From CAZUMW01 sp964621615 (GTDB lineage Bacteria; Desulfobacterota; WTBG01; CAIYCZ01; CAIRTM01): a DNA stretch of 64,000 nt. The DNA lies in contig CAZUMW010000022.1 of NCBI GenBank assembly GCA_964621615.1, positions 4,463 to 68,462 on the forward strand, given 5' to 3'. The notes under the pieces were generated by a model. That model did no database searches and was not told the origin of the DNA. It saw only the letters and a program-made list of their open reading frames with translations. The translations under genes and the position numbers were made by a program. Positions 44,275 through 53,319 of the stretch are shown in pieces (position 1 is the first letter of the stretch; every line of letters starts with the position of its first letter).

Positions 44275-45972
44275 ATGCGTATCGCTGTTTTTTTGGCGCT
44301 GCTTGTCTGTAGCTCGTGCGGCTCTCAGCCGGTAGAGGTCGAAATATTGATGCGCGACGGCACGCGGCTTCCCACCGACTTTTATTTTCCCGACTGCTGG
44401 TTTGCCCATCCGGACCTTCCAACCCTTCTCGTGCGGACACCCTACGGCAAAGAAAATATGCGTTTTCTGGGGCGGCTGTCAGAGCAGGGGGTTGTTGTGG
44501 CTGTTCAGGATATGCGTATGCGCGAGGGGGTACCCCCGGACGATTTTTATATTTTCCGGACCGACGGATGGGGAGAGCTGCAGGATGGCTATGACACGGT
44601 CAGGTATATTCGCAGCCGTTTCTGGTCAAATAATGTGGTGGTAACCCGGGGGGCGTCGGCGCTCGGCATTGTTCAGTATCTTCTTGCCGGTGTTGATAAC
44701 TGCTCACTGTCCGGGCAGGTTGCAGCAGTTGCCACCCCTGATCTTTACAGCCATATGTTTTTCCCCGGCGGGGTTTTCAGGAAGCATGATATAGAGATGT
44801 GGATCGCCAGGCGGGGGTATCTGCAGGCACAGCGCGATGCAATCATAGAAAGCGAGATTCTTGCTCACCCTGCTAAAGAAGAATACTGGGAGGAAGTAAA
44901 TCTGAAAAACCGCCTGTCCTTTATCAATTCGCCGGCACTTCATCTTGGCGGGTGGTATGATCTTCATTGCCAGGGTACCATTGACGCCTTTCACCTCTAT
45001 GAAGAGGCGGCGGTTGAGCACAATTATCTGATAATGGGCCCATGGATCCACGCCATGATAAGCGATGAAGCGGCCCTTGAAGCTGCCGATAACATGACGG
45101 AGCTTATATACTGGACAGAGCAGTGGTGGGAAACACGGCAGCGCCCGCCGGCTGAGCTCTTTATCGAGCTTGCGCTGCAGGAAAACCTGAAAGCCTTTGA
45201 CTGGCCCCGGGTTTCCTATTATGTAATGGGATCCGACAATCAGACCACGGCAGGCAACTGGTGGTGTCATGCCGAGACCTGGCCGCCGGAAAACCAGATA
45301 ACCGAGAAGCTGTACCTTGCCCCGGGCAAAAAGCTTTTACCGGACCCCCCTGAGCAGGAAGCGCTCACCTATGTATACAACCCCCTTGATCCACTTCCGA
45401 CACTCTGCGGCAGATATCTGGATGCCGCATATGCCGGTTCCTGTGATCTGAGCGCCCGCTATGACATCCGCCCTGACGTGCTGTATTTTGAAACCGAACC
45501 TCTCAGCAGCCCGTTAGAGATTACCGGGCGGGTGAAGCTTTGCCTTGAAATTGTGAGCGATCGACCGGATACCGATTTTAGCGCTTTTCTGGTTGATGTT
45601 TATCCCGGGGGAAGGAAAATGCTGGTGTGTGACGGCATTGTTAGAGCCCGTTACCGGGAAGGGTTCGACCATATGGTTGAGCTCGATCCATATACGCCCG
45701 CCGAGGTTGTTGTCGATCTGTGGTCGACAAGCTTTGCGTTCGGGACCGGCCACCGTATCGGGCTGTACGTAAGCAGTTCAAACGCGCCCGGCTTTGAAAC
45801 AAATCCAAACGCCGGCATTTCAGCTGATGGCTCTGAAGGCGTGCCGGCTACCAACACGGTGCTGACCGGAGAGGGAAGCTATCTCTTGCTCCCGACCTAT
45901 CCGGAATATTCCTGTGAGCCGTACAAAACCGCGGGTGACAACGAAGCAGCCGTTAAAAAAATCTGCCCCTGA
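44275..45972 (+). CDS. CocE/NonD-family lipoprotein hydrolase (S15-like)
   Basis: 565 residues from the ATG at 44275, chosen because a lipoprotein signal (FLALLVCSSC, Cys near 16) follows at once; an upstream ATG at 44125 would bury it. The catalytic Ser is in RGASALG, Asp in HLGGWYD and His in GPWIH, the usual order for the X-Pro dipeptidyl-peptidase-like/CocE group. The C-terminal jelly-roll begins near LYFETEPLSSPLEITG. The substrate is likely an ester or amide. The Ser elbow differs from the common GxSYxG form in having an alanine in place of tyrosine. Confidence 0.85.
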   Translation: MRIAVFLALLVCSSCGSQPVEVEILMRDGTRLPTDFYFPDCWFAHPDLPTLLVRTPYGKENMRFLGRLSEQGVVVAVQDMRMREGVPPDDFYIFRTDGWGELQDGYDTVRYIRSRFWSNNVVVTRGASALGIVQYLLAGVDNCSLSGQVAAVATPDLYSHMFFPGGVFRKHDIEMWIARRGYLQAQRDAIIESEILAHPAKEEYWEEVNLKNRLSFINSPALHLGGWYDLHCQGTIDAFHLYEEAAVEHNYLIMGPWIHAMISDEAALEAADNMTELIYWTEQWWETRQRPPAELFIELALQENLKAFDWPRVSYYVMGSDNQTTAGNWWCHAETWPPENQITEKLYLAPGKKLLPDPPEQEALTYVYNPLDPLPTLCGRYLDAAYAGSCDLSARYDIRPDVLYFETEPLSSPLEITGRVKLCLEIVSDRPDTDFSAFLVDVYPGGRKMLVCDGIVRARYREGFDHMVELDPYTPAEVVVDLWSTSFAFGTGHRIGLYVSSSNAPGFETNPNAGISADGSEGVPATNTVLTGEGSYLLLPTYPEYSCEPYKTAGDNEAAVKKICP

Positions 45973-46159
45973 CACACATATACGGGAGGCATTAAGCGCA
46001 CGCGCCTTTCTGTCAGATGTATCGATTGTCAGCAGGCGGGTTCGTCCCGATAGTATATAACAATGCAGTTATTGCTATCTCAGTGATTTGGGTCTATACT
46101 TTCTGCATCCCGAACCGGCTTTTCCTTAATGCTGGTATTTATTTTAAACACGTTTGTAT

Positions 46160-46564
46160 ATGGATATTGAATCTATTTTTGCATCAGGCGGAATAATTAC
46201 CATTTTAAAATGGGCTGTAATGATTCTGGTAACAGGGTTCATTGCCCAGTTCGGTAAAAAATTCGCAGAACATCTTATTGAGAGGGCAAAGAGAAAAAAA
46301 ATCGAAAAAGCGCCACCGCAGGCTGCCTCCGCTTCGAAAGAAAAACAGGAACAAAACAGCCAAAAATCAGATGTGCATCCCGCGAAGACGCAGGCAGATG
46401 ACACTGATCAGCAAAAACAGCAGCAAGCTTTCATTCCTGCTGCTGATCCTGACAATGAAGTGAGCGACAGGGACGCAAAAAAAAGCGACAAAGAAAATCT
46501 GAAAATCCGGAAGAAAAAAGAGAAAGCGCTGCAAAAGAAGCTTAAAAAATCAGAGGATGCGTGA
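46160..46564 (+). CDS. Small membrane-anchored charged protein
   Basis: 134 residues from the ATG at 46160 (an in-frame TTG two codons upstream is less likely). One N-terminal membrane helix (ILKWAVMILVTGFIAQF) is followed by a basic and then highly charged lysine/glutamate/glutamine-rich tail with likely coiled coil or disorder. Not recognised. It is convergent with the MoaD-like gene and has no clear ribosome site, so expression is uncertain. Confidence 0.55.
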   Translation: MDIESIFASGGIITILKWAVMILVTGFIAQFGKKFAEHLIERAKRKKIEKAPPQAASASKEKQEQNSQKSDVHPAKTQADDTDQQKQQQAFIPAADPDNEVSDRDAKKSDKENLKIRKKKEKALQKKLKKSEDA

Positions 46565-46600
46565 GATCATAATACTGCCTGTCAGGGCGCACCCAGTGCC

Positions 46601-46885
46601 CTACCCGCCGTCAAAGGGGATTAAAATGGTAACACGGTCGCCGTGGTTCAGCCTGGTTTTCATGCCGCCGGTGGACTGATACGTTTCTTTGTTGACCAGA
46701 ACAAGAAACGGCACTTTTTCCCGGGTCGTCTGATCGGTAATCTGACGGTCGAATCTGTCGCCGTATTTTTTTGTCAGAACCTCGAAAAGAGTGTGTAAAG
46801 AGGCACACGCAGGCAGCTCCACGGTTGTTTCCGGAGCGCCGATGACCTCCCGGATATTGGCGAATGTTTTAAGGTGTATTTCCAT
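46601..46885 (-). CDS. MoaD/ThiS-like ubiquitin-fold protein
   Basis: 94 residues, beta-grasp fold ending in the diagnostic double glycine (IPFDGG). MoaD-like proteins are activated as C-terminal thiocarboxylates to supply sulfur for molybdopterin. Placed at the end of an aldehyde ferredoxin oxidoreductase operon, it probably serves the tungstopterin cofactor of that enzyme. It starts 8 bases after the upstream flavodoxin stop. No MoeB/ThiF-type activator is in the window. Confidence 0.88.
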   Translation of the reverse strand: MEIHLKTFANIREVIGAPETTVELPACASLHTLFEVLTKKYGDRFDRQITDQTTREKVPFLVLVNKETYQSTGGMKTRLNHGDRVTILIPFDGG

Positions 46886-46893
46886 GCGAAACC

Positions 46894-47532
46894 TTATTTT
46901 TTATTGTGTGACGCAATCGCCTGTTCGATCTGCACGGCTGCCTCGGCGGCGTCTTTCCTGATTGCATCTTTTGAGCGCGGAACTTTGTCCCCGTCTTTTT
47001 CGTCAGCCGCCCGCACCTCGAAATAGCCCACGACGGTGCCGCCCTGCTCCCTGACTTTGTCAATTTTCTTTTTTTTGTATTTTTCGGCAAGCAGCGTGTC
47101 CGAGGTCGAAAAAAGCACCACGCTTTTTCCCGAAAACCTGTTTTTATCGATAAAGGTGCGCATGGCCGGGGCAAATTTTGATGCCCATATGGGGGCGGCA
47201 AGGATGACCGTCTTGTAGGGGGCCATGTTCACCTGCTCGGGCTCTATGGGTGTGTGCATCCCCAGAATGGTGCGAAACATCCCTCCGATGATACCCAGGG
47301 TGCTCTCGCGGTTTTTCAGGTCCTTAACTTCGATAAGATCGGCTGAAAGATGATCCTGCAGGACCCGGCAGCACGCTTCGGTATTGCCGGTAAGAGAGTA
47401 ATACAGAATAAGAATATCTGATTCAGTATCATTGCCGGTTGCATTGTCCTGCGCCCGTACGGGAGCGGCCGGACACAAAAAGATGGAAGCGCAGAGCAGT
47501 GTTACGATCAGGTGTGCAGTGTGTTTGTTCAT
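46894..47532 (-). CDS. Exported flavodoxin
   Basis: 212 residues from the ATG at 47532, preceded by the strong ribosome site GAGGAGG; the in-frame extension upstream lacks one. A Sec-type signal peptide (LIVTLLCASIFLCPAAPVRAQ) precedes a flavodoxin fold with the FMN-phosphate loop YSLTGNTEA and further motif LAAPIWASKF (flavin-ring loop). Flavodoxins normally act in the cytosol; an exported one would work in the periplasm or be membrane anchored. It is next-to-last in the aldehyde oxidoreductase operon, so it is a candidate electron carrier to or from the oxidoreductase. There is no twin-arginine motif. Confidence 0.85.
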   Translation of the reverse strand: MNKHTAHLIVTLLCASIFLCPAAPVRAQDNATGNDTESDILILYYSLTGNTEACCRVLQDHLSADLIEVKDLKNRESTLGIIGGMFRTILGMHTPIEPEQVNMAPYKTVILAAPIWASKFAPAMRTFIDKNRFSGKSVVLFSTSDTLLAEKYKKKKIDKVREQGGTVVGYFEVRAADEKDGDKVPRSKDAIRKDAAEAAVQIEQAIASHNKK

Positions 47533-47570
47533 AAAAACCTCCTCATTTTTTTGAAATCCCACTGTCGGAC

Positions 47571-47776
47571 GTGTCCAAAATGGCATTATTCAATACAGCC
47601 CGCAGAAGCCGCACCGGACACGGGCTTTTCGAGCGCTCAGAAAAATTAACTGTTTTGCTGAGCGGCCCGGAAAAGTGTGCACATAGAATGCTGTTTCCGG
47701 ACGCACACCGTAAGTCCCTGGCTGTGTGCTCCATCAAAGCCCTGGCCGGTGCGGCACTGAAAATTGTTTTGGACAC
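47571..47776. mobile_element. 206-bp fold-back element (MITE-like)
   Basis: Ten-base perfect terminal inverted repeats GTGTCCAAAA (47571-47580) and TTTTGGACAC (47767-47776). Two nested inverted pairs lie inside: GCCGCACCGG (47608-47617) with CCGGTGCGGC (47746-47755), and GGGCTTT (47622-47628) with AAAGCCC (47736-47742). A central hairpin GCTCAG/CTGAGC spans 47635-47663. The flanks carry near-direct repeats CACTGTCGGAC (47560-47570) and CACTGTCAGAC (47783-47793), 10 of 11 identical. It lies in the only large gap of the aldehyde oxidoreductase operon. No transposase is present, so a non-autonomous element or a structured RNA is inferred. Confidence 0.5.
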
Positions 47777-47794
47777 CACTCTCACTGTCAGACA

Positions 47795-48394
47795 TTAATG
47801 CGTCTCAACCTGCATGGCGGTAATGTCTGTTGCCTTCCCGAAGATGTGCTCCTGCATGCTGTTGAGACCGAGATATGCAGGAAGCGACAGCTTTTTCACC
47901 CTGCTCAGGCGGTCCCCGTCACACAGCTCGCCGTCAATGGCAAGATCACGAACATCGGCGATAACATTGATCTGTGTTTTCGAGGGGCGCATAATATGAT
48001 TGACGGTGCACTCTATGTGCTGATAGCACTCTGTTATCCGGGGCGGGGTGACCGTTTTGGCGGGCTCCGTGGTAAAGCCGGTAAACCGGAGCTCGTTTAC
48101 CCCTTCGTCGTGAAATTTGCCGGTTTCCATAACATCCTGAAGCCGGTCGGCCCGGGGGTAGTTCAGCACAAACTCACCGGTGGCTTCGATATTTTTTGCC
48201 GTATGCCAGCTTCTGTTTACTATAAGCAGCATTTGGGGATTGTCCGGCGACGAACAAAACGGCATGACCAGAGAGTAGGGCGCCGCGTTTATGGTGCCGT
48301 GTTTGTCGACCGTCGTGACGACGGTAACCGGATATATCTGCACAAGCTCGAGCACGTGCCACATGACATGCAGCTCCTGGCTCTTCTTATCCAT
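47795..48394 (-). CDS. Flavin reductase-like FMN-binding split-barrel protein
   Basis: 199 residues. The split-barrel flavin-binding pattern PVTVVTTVDKHGTINAAPY, then LIVNRSWHTAKNI and EFVLNYP, matches the flavin reductase-like family (DIM6/NTAB). Such proteins bind FMN and reduce flavins or ferric chelates with NAD(P)H or pass electrons. GGGAGGGG precedes the ATG. It starts 24 bases after the chelatase-like gene stops, in the aldehyde oxidoreductase operon. Confidence 0.88.
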   Translation of the reverse strand: MDKKSQELHVMWHVLELVQIYPVTVVTTVDKHGTINAAPYSLVMPFCSSPDNPQMLLIVNRSWHTAKNIEATGEFVLNYPRADRLQDVMETGKFHDEGVNELRFTGFTTEPAKTVTPPRITECYQHIECTVNHIMRPSKTQINVIADVRDLAIDGELCDGDRLSRVKKLSLPAYLGLNSMQEHIFGKATDITAMQVETH

Positions 48395-48418
48395 TTTCAG
48401 CCCCTCCCGATATTTTTT

Positions 48419-49831
48419 TTAAAACAATGCCTCTTTTTTCTCTTCCTCTTCCAGAATCAGCTGCGGCCAGGGGTCTTCGTTCAGTACGGTTGCAATGGCA
48501 TCAAACACCCCGCGTGAGACAAACGGCCGGTAGCGCTCGCCGACCGGGGTACCCGCCACAACCATTCGGCTTGGTCCGGATGTCAGGACGGTTCTGAACG
48601 GTTTTGAAAAATCCTCATAGGGAATCCGGCCCCCATATGAGTAGTGCAGCGGTTCGAATGTTTCAAGGGGCATGGCGAAAATGCTGTCGGTATTTTCGCT
48701 CATAAAGTCTACCAGTAAAAATATAATGTGATCATAGCGCTCCTCAAGGGCCATTTCCAGTGCTTCGAACGATGCAAGGCGTTTATGGTCAGGGTCCATG
48801 TCCTCGCCGGCAAAGTCGGTGTCGGCATAAAGGACTATGGTGTTGTTGTCGGCTGCAGTGTGTATGATTTCATCCTGCAGGTTCCGGTAATACACACGGG
48901 CAAGCTCGGGGTATGGGTCGCCGGGGATTTCCGGAAACCCGTGTCTGGTGAGGACGATCATTTTTTTGGCTTCAGCAGGAAGCTCTGCCATTTCATCAAG
49001 TGCCATTTCCACATAGGCGCGCCGGTATGAAGCGTAAGCGCCGGGGAACGGGGTGAATATAACTTTTGCCCGCTCGGCAACGGCATCCTTGATTTCAGGA
49101 AACAGCGAGTTGAACTCCTCAAGGGATGAATACACATGAAAAAGATCGCAGGCAACAATAGTGTCCGCTCCTTTGTGAATCAGCCGGTCAGCGGCATGTT
49201 CAACTGTTTCCGGGTACATGGAAAGCGCAAACTCAGCCGGTACGCCGGGAAAATGCTTCTGCAGCAGCGAGCGGACGTCGTTAAAAATTCGGCGGTGCTG
49301 CTCAAGGTAAGGTACTTTGTTTCCCGGCATGCGCTCATAATACGACGTGTGGATTTTTATGGACACTTTTTCGACAATGTCTGTGTAGCCGTTTTTGTGC
49401 TTCCATAAAAAATGTCCCGCAGAGCCTTCTTCGCGGGGCTCAACCCACTCTGTCTCAAGCTCGACATAGGGTTCGCCCTCGTGGTTTTCGGTATGACCGT
49501 AACAGTCAATGAGCGTTTCCGGCTCAAACGCTTCCTCTGCGAATAAATTGCCCGGATCGCGCAGAACGGTGCCGCGGTCGGCAAGAATAACCGGTTTCAG
49601 AACAGGGGGGAATGCAGCCTCGAAAATTTGCGCCATGTAGCGGTTGAAAAAATCAAAGTCATACTGCTCGGGCTGACCCAATGCAGTGATAAGCACCCCC
49701 GGCTTGCCGGTAACGGCTCTGTCCTGATGCAGATAGCGCCGGTAGTTCACATCATCCTGTTTGCGTGAAAACGCGGCATTAAGTGCAATAAGCAGGAGCA
49801 GTGCTGTTGCTATAAGTATATATTTTCTCAT
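48419..49831 (-). CDS. Membrane-anchored ferrochelatase/CbiX-like protein
   Basis: 470 residues. An N-terminal membrane anchor (LIATALLLLIALNAAF) precedes a soluble domain whose opening (GVLITALGQPE) resembles ferrochelatase, and whose second half has MIVLTRHGFPE, again with chelatase-like fold and histidine. The chelatase superfamily (HemH/CbiX/CbiK) inserts metals in tetrapyrroles; some members bind metals in the periplasm. Sequence identity to any one enzyme cannot be judged by eye, and the catalytic histidine assignment is tentative. Its start overlaps the aldehyde oxidoreductase stop by four bases (ATGA), so it belongs with that enzyme. A metal- or cofactor-delivery or assembly role is inference. 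Confidence 0.6.
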   Translation of the reverse strand: MRKYILIATALLLLIALNAAFSRKQDDVNYRRYLHQDRAVTGKPGVLITALGQPEQYDFDFFNRYMAQIFEAAFPPVLKPVILADRGTVLRDPGNLFAEEAFEPETLIDCYGHTENHEGEPYVELETEWVEPREEGSAGHFLWKHKNGYTDIVEKVSIKIHTSYYERMPGNKVPYLEQHRRIFNDVRSLLQKHFPGVPAEFALSMYPETVEHAADRLIHKGADTIVACDLFHVYSSLEEFNSLFPEIKDAVAERAKVIFTPFPGAYASYRRAYVEMALDEMAELPAEAKKMIVLTRHGFPEIPGDPYPELARVYYRNLQDEIIHTAADNNTIVLYADTDFAGEDMDPDHKRLASFEALEMALEERYDHIIFLLVDFMSENTDSIFAMPLETFEPLHYSYGGRIPYEDFSKPFRTVLTSGPSRMVVAGTPVGERYRPFVSRGVFDAIATVLNEDPWPQLILEEEEKKEALF

Positions 49832-51726
49832 GCGATTGCCTTTTTGCGCCCTCCAAGCAGCCGTTGAATATCATGTGCTATATCGGGGAGATCCAGCTCG
49901 AGAAGCTTTTCCGGTAGCGGTATGCCGGTTTCTTTATCCCATCCCCGCAGCTCGTAATACTCATCCTTTAATTTCTCAAGAACGTCTTGTGTTATAATCC
50001 GGCCTTTTGACGGGCCTTCGGGGATCGGTTCGGTCAAGAACCGCTCCGGCAGGGTGTCGTGCTCACGGCGGAAGCCTTCCCGGGCTGAGAACGCCCGTAT
50101 GATGTTCCAGATTCTTTCGGCGGTCTGCCGGGCGCTGTCAAGGGTCATATCCATACCGGTAACGGTGTTGAGGCAGTCGACAACGTGCTGATTGATATCG
50201 GTAAGCCCCCACACGGACTCGGCAAGATGACACAGTATCATGGAATCGGTGAGTATCATAAGATGATTCACCCCGATCACATAGGCAGCTTTCCCGTCAA
50301 CCGTGTCGCGCGGCACTGCACCGGTCCGTTCGCCAGTCGGGCGCGCATCGTGGTGCGAGGCGCCGCGGGGGCCGGTAGCATATCCAAGGGCAAATCCCGG
50401 CATGCCCCGTGCCGAGTGGCCGGGGAATGTCAAACCCTTGTTCTGCATGGCATATCGATCGGCCCCTTTGCCGATAATCTCTGCAGCACGCTTGACACCT
50501 TCGGCCAGCACATCGCCGAACCCCTCGCGCCTGCCGATTTTTTCAATCATGGGGACGATTATTTCCCTGTTGCCGAAGACAACGTCGACCTCATCGGTAT
50601 GCTCCCGTGACAGCAGTTTTCTCTGGCGGAGCTCCATGGTGAACGCAATGGCGACCCCCGTCTCGATAGCATCGATGCCCCAGTCATCACAGGTCCGTTC
50701 CGCGGCGGCAACTATTTCGATTGAGTCGTTATCACACATTGATCCCAGGGCGAATATGTTTTCATACTCGGGACCCTCCATGGTATAGCCCTTGTAGAGA
50801 CCGCTTGAAACGGTGCTGTATTTGCTGCACCCGATGGGGCAGGAAAAACAGGCCTTGTTCCTGATAACGATTTTGGCGCGCATCGTTTCGGCCGAGAGAC
50901 TGTTGGCGGCATCGAAGGTTTCCTGCTGCCAGTTTTTTGAGCCGAACAGGCCGAGGCTGTTGTTTGCCGTTACCAGCACCGGCGTGCCGTAGCGCGGGAG
51001 CACCTGGCCGGTTGCCGGATTCCCGCGCATAACCGTGAGCAGCTCCCGGGTTTTTTCAAGGGTTGCTTCCATATCGTGTACGGTGAGGGACCCCGAACCG
51101 CGCACGGCGATGCCTTTTACTTTCTTTGAGCCCAGCACGGCTCCGATACCGCCTCGCCCCAGGGCCCGGCCCTCGACGATTACGTTTGCAAACCGGACCA
51201 GGCGCTCGCCTGCAGGGCCGATTACAGCGGTTTGAACAGCTTCGTCCCCGAGGTCGTGTTTGATCAGCTCATGCGTGCGATATGTTTTTTCACCCCACAG
51301 ATGTGCGGCATCCCTGATTTCAGCTTTCTCGTTCGTTACATGGATATACACCGGCTTGTCGCTTTCACCCTCCAAAACTATGCCGTCATATCCTGCGTAT
51401 TTCAGCTCCGCGGCAAAGCAGCCCCCTGCCGAAGCATAAAAAAAGCTCCCGGTCAGCGGGGATTTTGTGTATGCTCCGATGCGGCTTCCTGCAGGAATGC
51501 TGGTGCCGGCGATGGGGCCCGCAAAAAGCGCTACCTTGTTTCTGTGCGACAGGGCATCTATGCCGGGCTCGAGCTCATCATAGAGCATGCGCGCCGCCAG
51601 GCCGGCCCCGCCAATGTATTTCAGAAGGTGGCTGTTGGGTATTTCTTCACAGGAAATGCTGCGTTTTGTCAGATTGATTCTGAGTAGCTTCCTGGTGTAC
51701 CCGCTGAACAGTGCGGCTCGGCTCAT
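49828..51726 (-). CDS. Aldehyde ferredoxin oxidoreductase (tungsten-containing family)
   Basis: 632 residues, normal length. The N-terminal domain has ALGRGGIGAVLGSKK near 188, the dithiolene/pterin region; the [4Fe-4S] ligands are CFSCPIGC (Cys293, 296, 300) with Cys499 in SMILCHL, matching the four ligand positions of the family. It oxidises aldehydes to acids, passing electrons to ferredoxin. Its gene overlaps the membrane polyferredoxin gene before it (ATGA) and the chelatase-like gene after it (ATGA), so this operon builds a membrane-attached form. The substrate aldehyde is unknown. MoaD for its cofactor is encoded at the end of the operon. Confidence 0.95.
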   Translation of the reverse strand: MSRAALFSGYTRKLLRINLTKRSISCEEIPNSHLLKYIGGAGLAARMLYDELEPGIDALSHRNKVALFAGPIAGTSIPAGSRIGAYTKSPLTGSFFYASAGGCFAAELKYAGYDGIVLEGESDKPVYIHVTNEKAEIRDAAHLWGEKTYRTHELIKHDLGDEAVQTAVIGPAGERLVRFANVIVEGRALGRGGIGAVLGSKKVKGIAVRGSGSLTVHDMEATLEKTRELLTVMRGNPATGQVLPRYGTPVLVTANNSLGLFGSKNWQQETFDAANSLSAETMRAKIVIRNKACFSCPIGCSKYSTVSSGLYKGYTMEGPEYENIFALGSMCDNDSIEIVAAAERTCDDWGIDAIETGVAIAFTMELRQRKLLSREHTDEVDVVFGNREIIVPMIEKIGRREGFGDVLAEGVKRAAEIIGKGADRYAMQNKGLTFPGHSARGMPGFALGYATGPRGASHHDARPTGERTGAVPRDTVDGKAAYVIGVNHLMILTDSMILCHLAESVWGLTDINQHVVDCLNTVTGMDMTLDSARQTAERIWNIIRAFSAREGFRREHDTLPERFLTEPIPEGPSKGRIITQDVLEKLKDEYYELRGWDKETGIPLPEKLLELDLPDIAHDIQRLLGGRKKAIA

Positions 51727-53318
51727 GCTGCTTCTCCTTTCCGGCTGTCGCCGGGCGCAGCCTCTGAAAGCTCACAGGTCGCACACCCTTCTGGATATGC
51801 CGCGCACGGTGTCGGGCAGGAGGGGATGGACCGTGAGAATGGGTTCAGCTTCGCTGCCGTTCGCTTCAGTATGCCGGGGCGCTTTATTTCACAGCCCTTT
51901 CGCGCCCCTTCCTTATCCCAGATAATCACGTTTGCAGGGCAAACCTTGATGCATGCGGGATCTCCCCGGCAGGCATCACAGGTATCCTTTATGACGGGAA
52001 AAGGAAGCTCGGGTGTTCCTTCACGCAGGATCTGAATGTTTGAGCGTGACGGGTCAAACACGCCCAGCCGCGAGCCCGAGCATGCGAGCTCGCACAACCG
52101 GCATCCGATACACCGGTCAGGAATGACATTAATACGGTCGATCTTTTTCTTGAATACCCCGAACGGGCAGGTGTCGCGGCACTCATAACACAGGGTGCAG
52201 GTTGCGGGCACTTCCCCGATTTTGCTGATGGACAATTGCTCCTCCCCGGCAGGTGCGGACTGAAATTCATAGCCCATTACGCAATGTGTCTCCGGAAGGC
52301 ACTCATCGCACTGCCGGCACCGGTCGGTCACAAAGGGTACGCGGTACAGCGCCGGCTGACCGAGCGCCACGCGGTAGCCGATATACCAGCAGAAATAGCG
52401 GCAGTACACGCGGTAGGCGAACAGGACGGATCCGACGAACATGCCGTTTGTGAGCACCTTTGTCCAGACCATCGGCTTCCACAGCTCGGCCCAGTTCGGG
52501 GAGCGTATCATCTCTGCAGAGGAGGCCAGTTGGAAAACGCGCTCGAACGTGTACACAACGATGATAAAAAACACCATTGTTGCGGGTATGTATATGCGGT
52601 TGATCTGCGAGCGGAACCGGTCGCTCAGGGGTATTCCCTTGAAATCGAAATATTTCCACAGGCCGTCCTGAAACGCGCCAATGGGGCAGAACCAGCCGCA
52701 AAACCACCGGCCGATGAAAAACGGAAGCAGCAGTGAGCCCAGAAGCATGGCAAGCGCCCAGAACAGCAGCTCCGGGTTTTCAACCGGCCGGGCGGTCATG
52801 CCGTATGCAAATATCACCAGATAGACGCCCAGAACGGCGCTTTGTGTGAGAATGCGCCAGCGTTTTGTGGCGACGGTTTTTTTCGCGCGGGCCTCTTGGT
52901 CGGGCGGGGTTTTGAGCAGACGAAGAGCGATATAGCCTGTATACAGTACAACTGGAAGCGAAATGACGACGCCTGCGTATGAAAACGGCGGCGCCCCCTG
53001 ACCGCCGTACTGCCAGGCCATCAGCTCGTTTGTGTAAATCTTCCAGGCCTCCTGGTCCGGCGGAAACTGAAAACGGGAGAAATTGGAAAGCCCCTGCACA
53101 AACAGATATATCCAGAAATAGGCTGCGCCCTTTGTGCGGCCGATAAAATAGTCGGAAAACTGAATGGTCAGCGTTCCCACGGCGATCATCACGCAGACCC
53201 AGTTGGTTGTATAGCCGGTTATGATGCCCCACAGATACAGGACAAACCCCAGCGCAGCCATGTTTCTCACATGGCGAATGAATGTTTCACGGGCAAACGG
53301 GGGCGCTATTTTTGCCAT
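51723..53318 (-). CDS. NapH-like membrane protein fused to a polyferredoxin
   Basis: 531 residues from the ATG at 53318, with GGAGGG five bases before the preceding stop. The N-terminal half has about six membrane helices with GRWFCGWFCPIG (NapH-type motif, near 210) and CRYFCWYIG. The C-terminal half is rich in cysteine: CRQCDEC, then CTLCYECRDTCPFG, CIGCRLCELACS and CDACRGDPACIKVCP, typical [4Fe-4S] ferredoxin modules, and a cysteine-rich tail (CPTPCAAYPEGCATC). It should pass electrons between the aldehyde oxidoreductase and the quinone pool. It is overlapped by the aldehyde oxidoreductase start and follows a membrane gene with a one-base gap. Confidence 0.88.
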   Translation of the reverse strand: MAKIAPPFARETFIRHVRNMAALGFVLYLWGIITGYTTNWVCVMIAVGTLTIQFSDYFIGRTKGAAYFWIYLFVQGLSNFSRFQFPPDQEAWKIYTNELMAWQYGGQGAPPFSYAGVVISLPVVLYTGYIALRLLKTPPDQEARAKKTVATKRWRILTQSAVLGVYLVIFAYGMTARPVENPELLFWALAMLLGSLLLPFFIGRWFCGWFCPIGAFQDGLWKYFDFKGIPLSDRFRSQINRIYIPATMVFFIIVVYTFERVFQLASSAEMIRSPNWAELWKPMVWTKVLTNGMFVGSVLFAYRVYCRYFCWYIGYRVALGQPALYRVPFVTDRCRQCDECLPETHCVMGYEFQSAPAGEEQLSISKIGEVPATCTLCYECRDTCPFGVFKKKIDRINVIPDRCIGCRLCELACSGSRLGVFDPSRSNIQILREGTPELPFPVIKDTCDACRGDPACIKVCPANVIIWDKEGARKGCEIKRPGILKRTAAKLNPFSRSIPSCPTPCAAYPEGCATCELSEAAPGDSRKGEAA

Positions 53319-53319
53319 A

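Noticed and set aside
47571..47798. 75-codon frame (and an antisense frame) inside the fold-back element
   Set aside because: Composition follows the inverted repeats; no ribosome site or family features.
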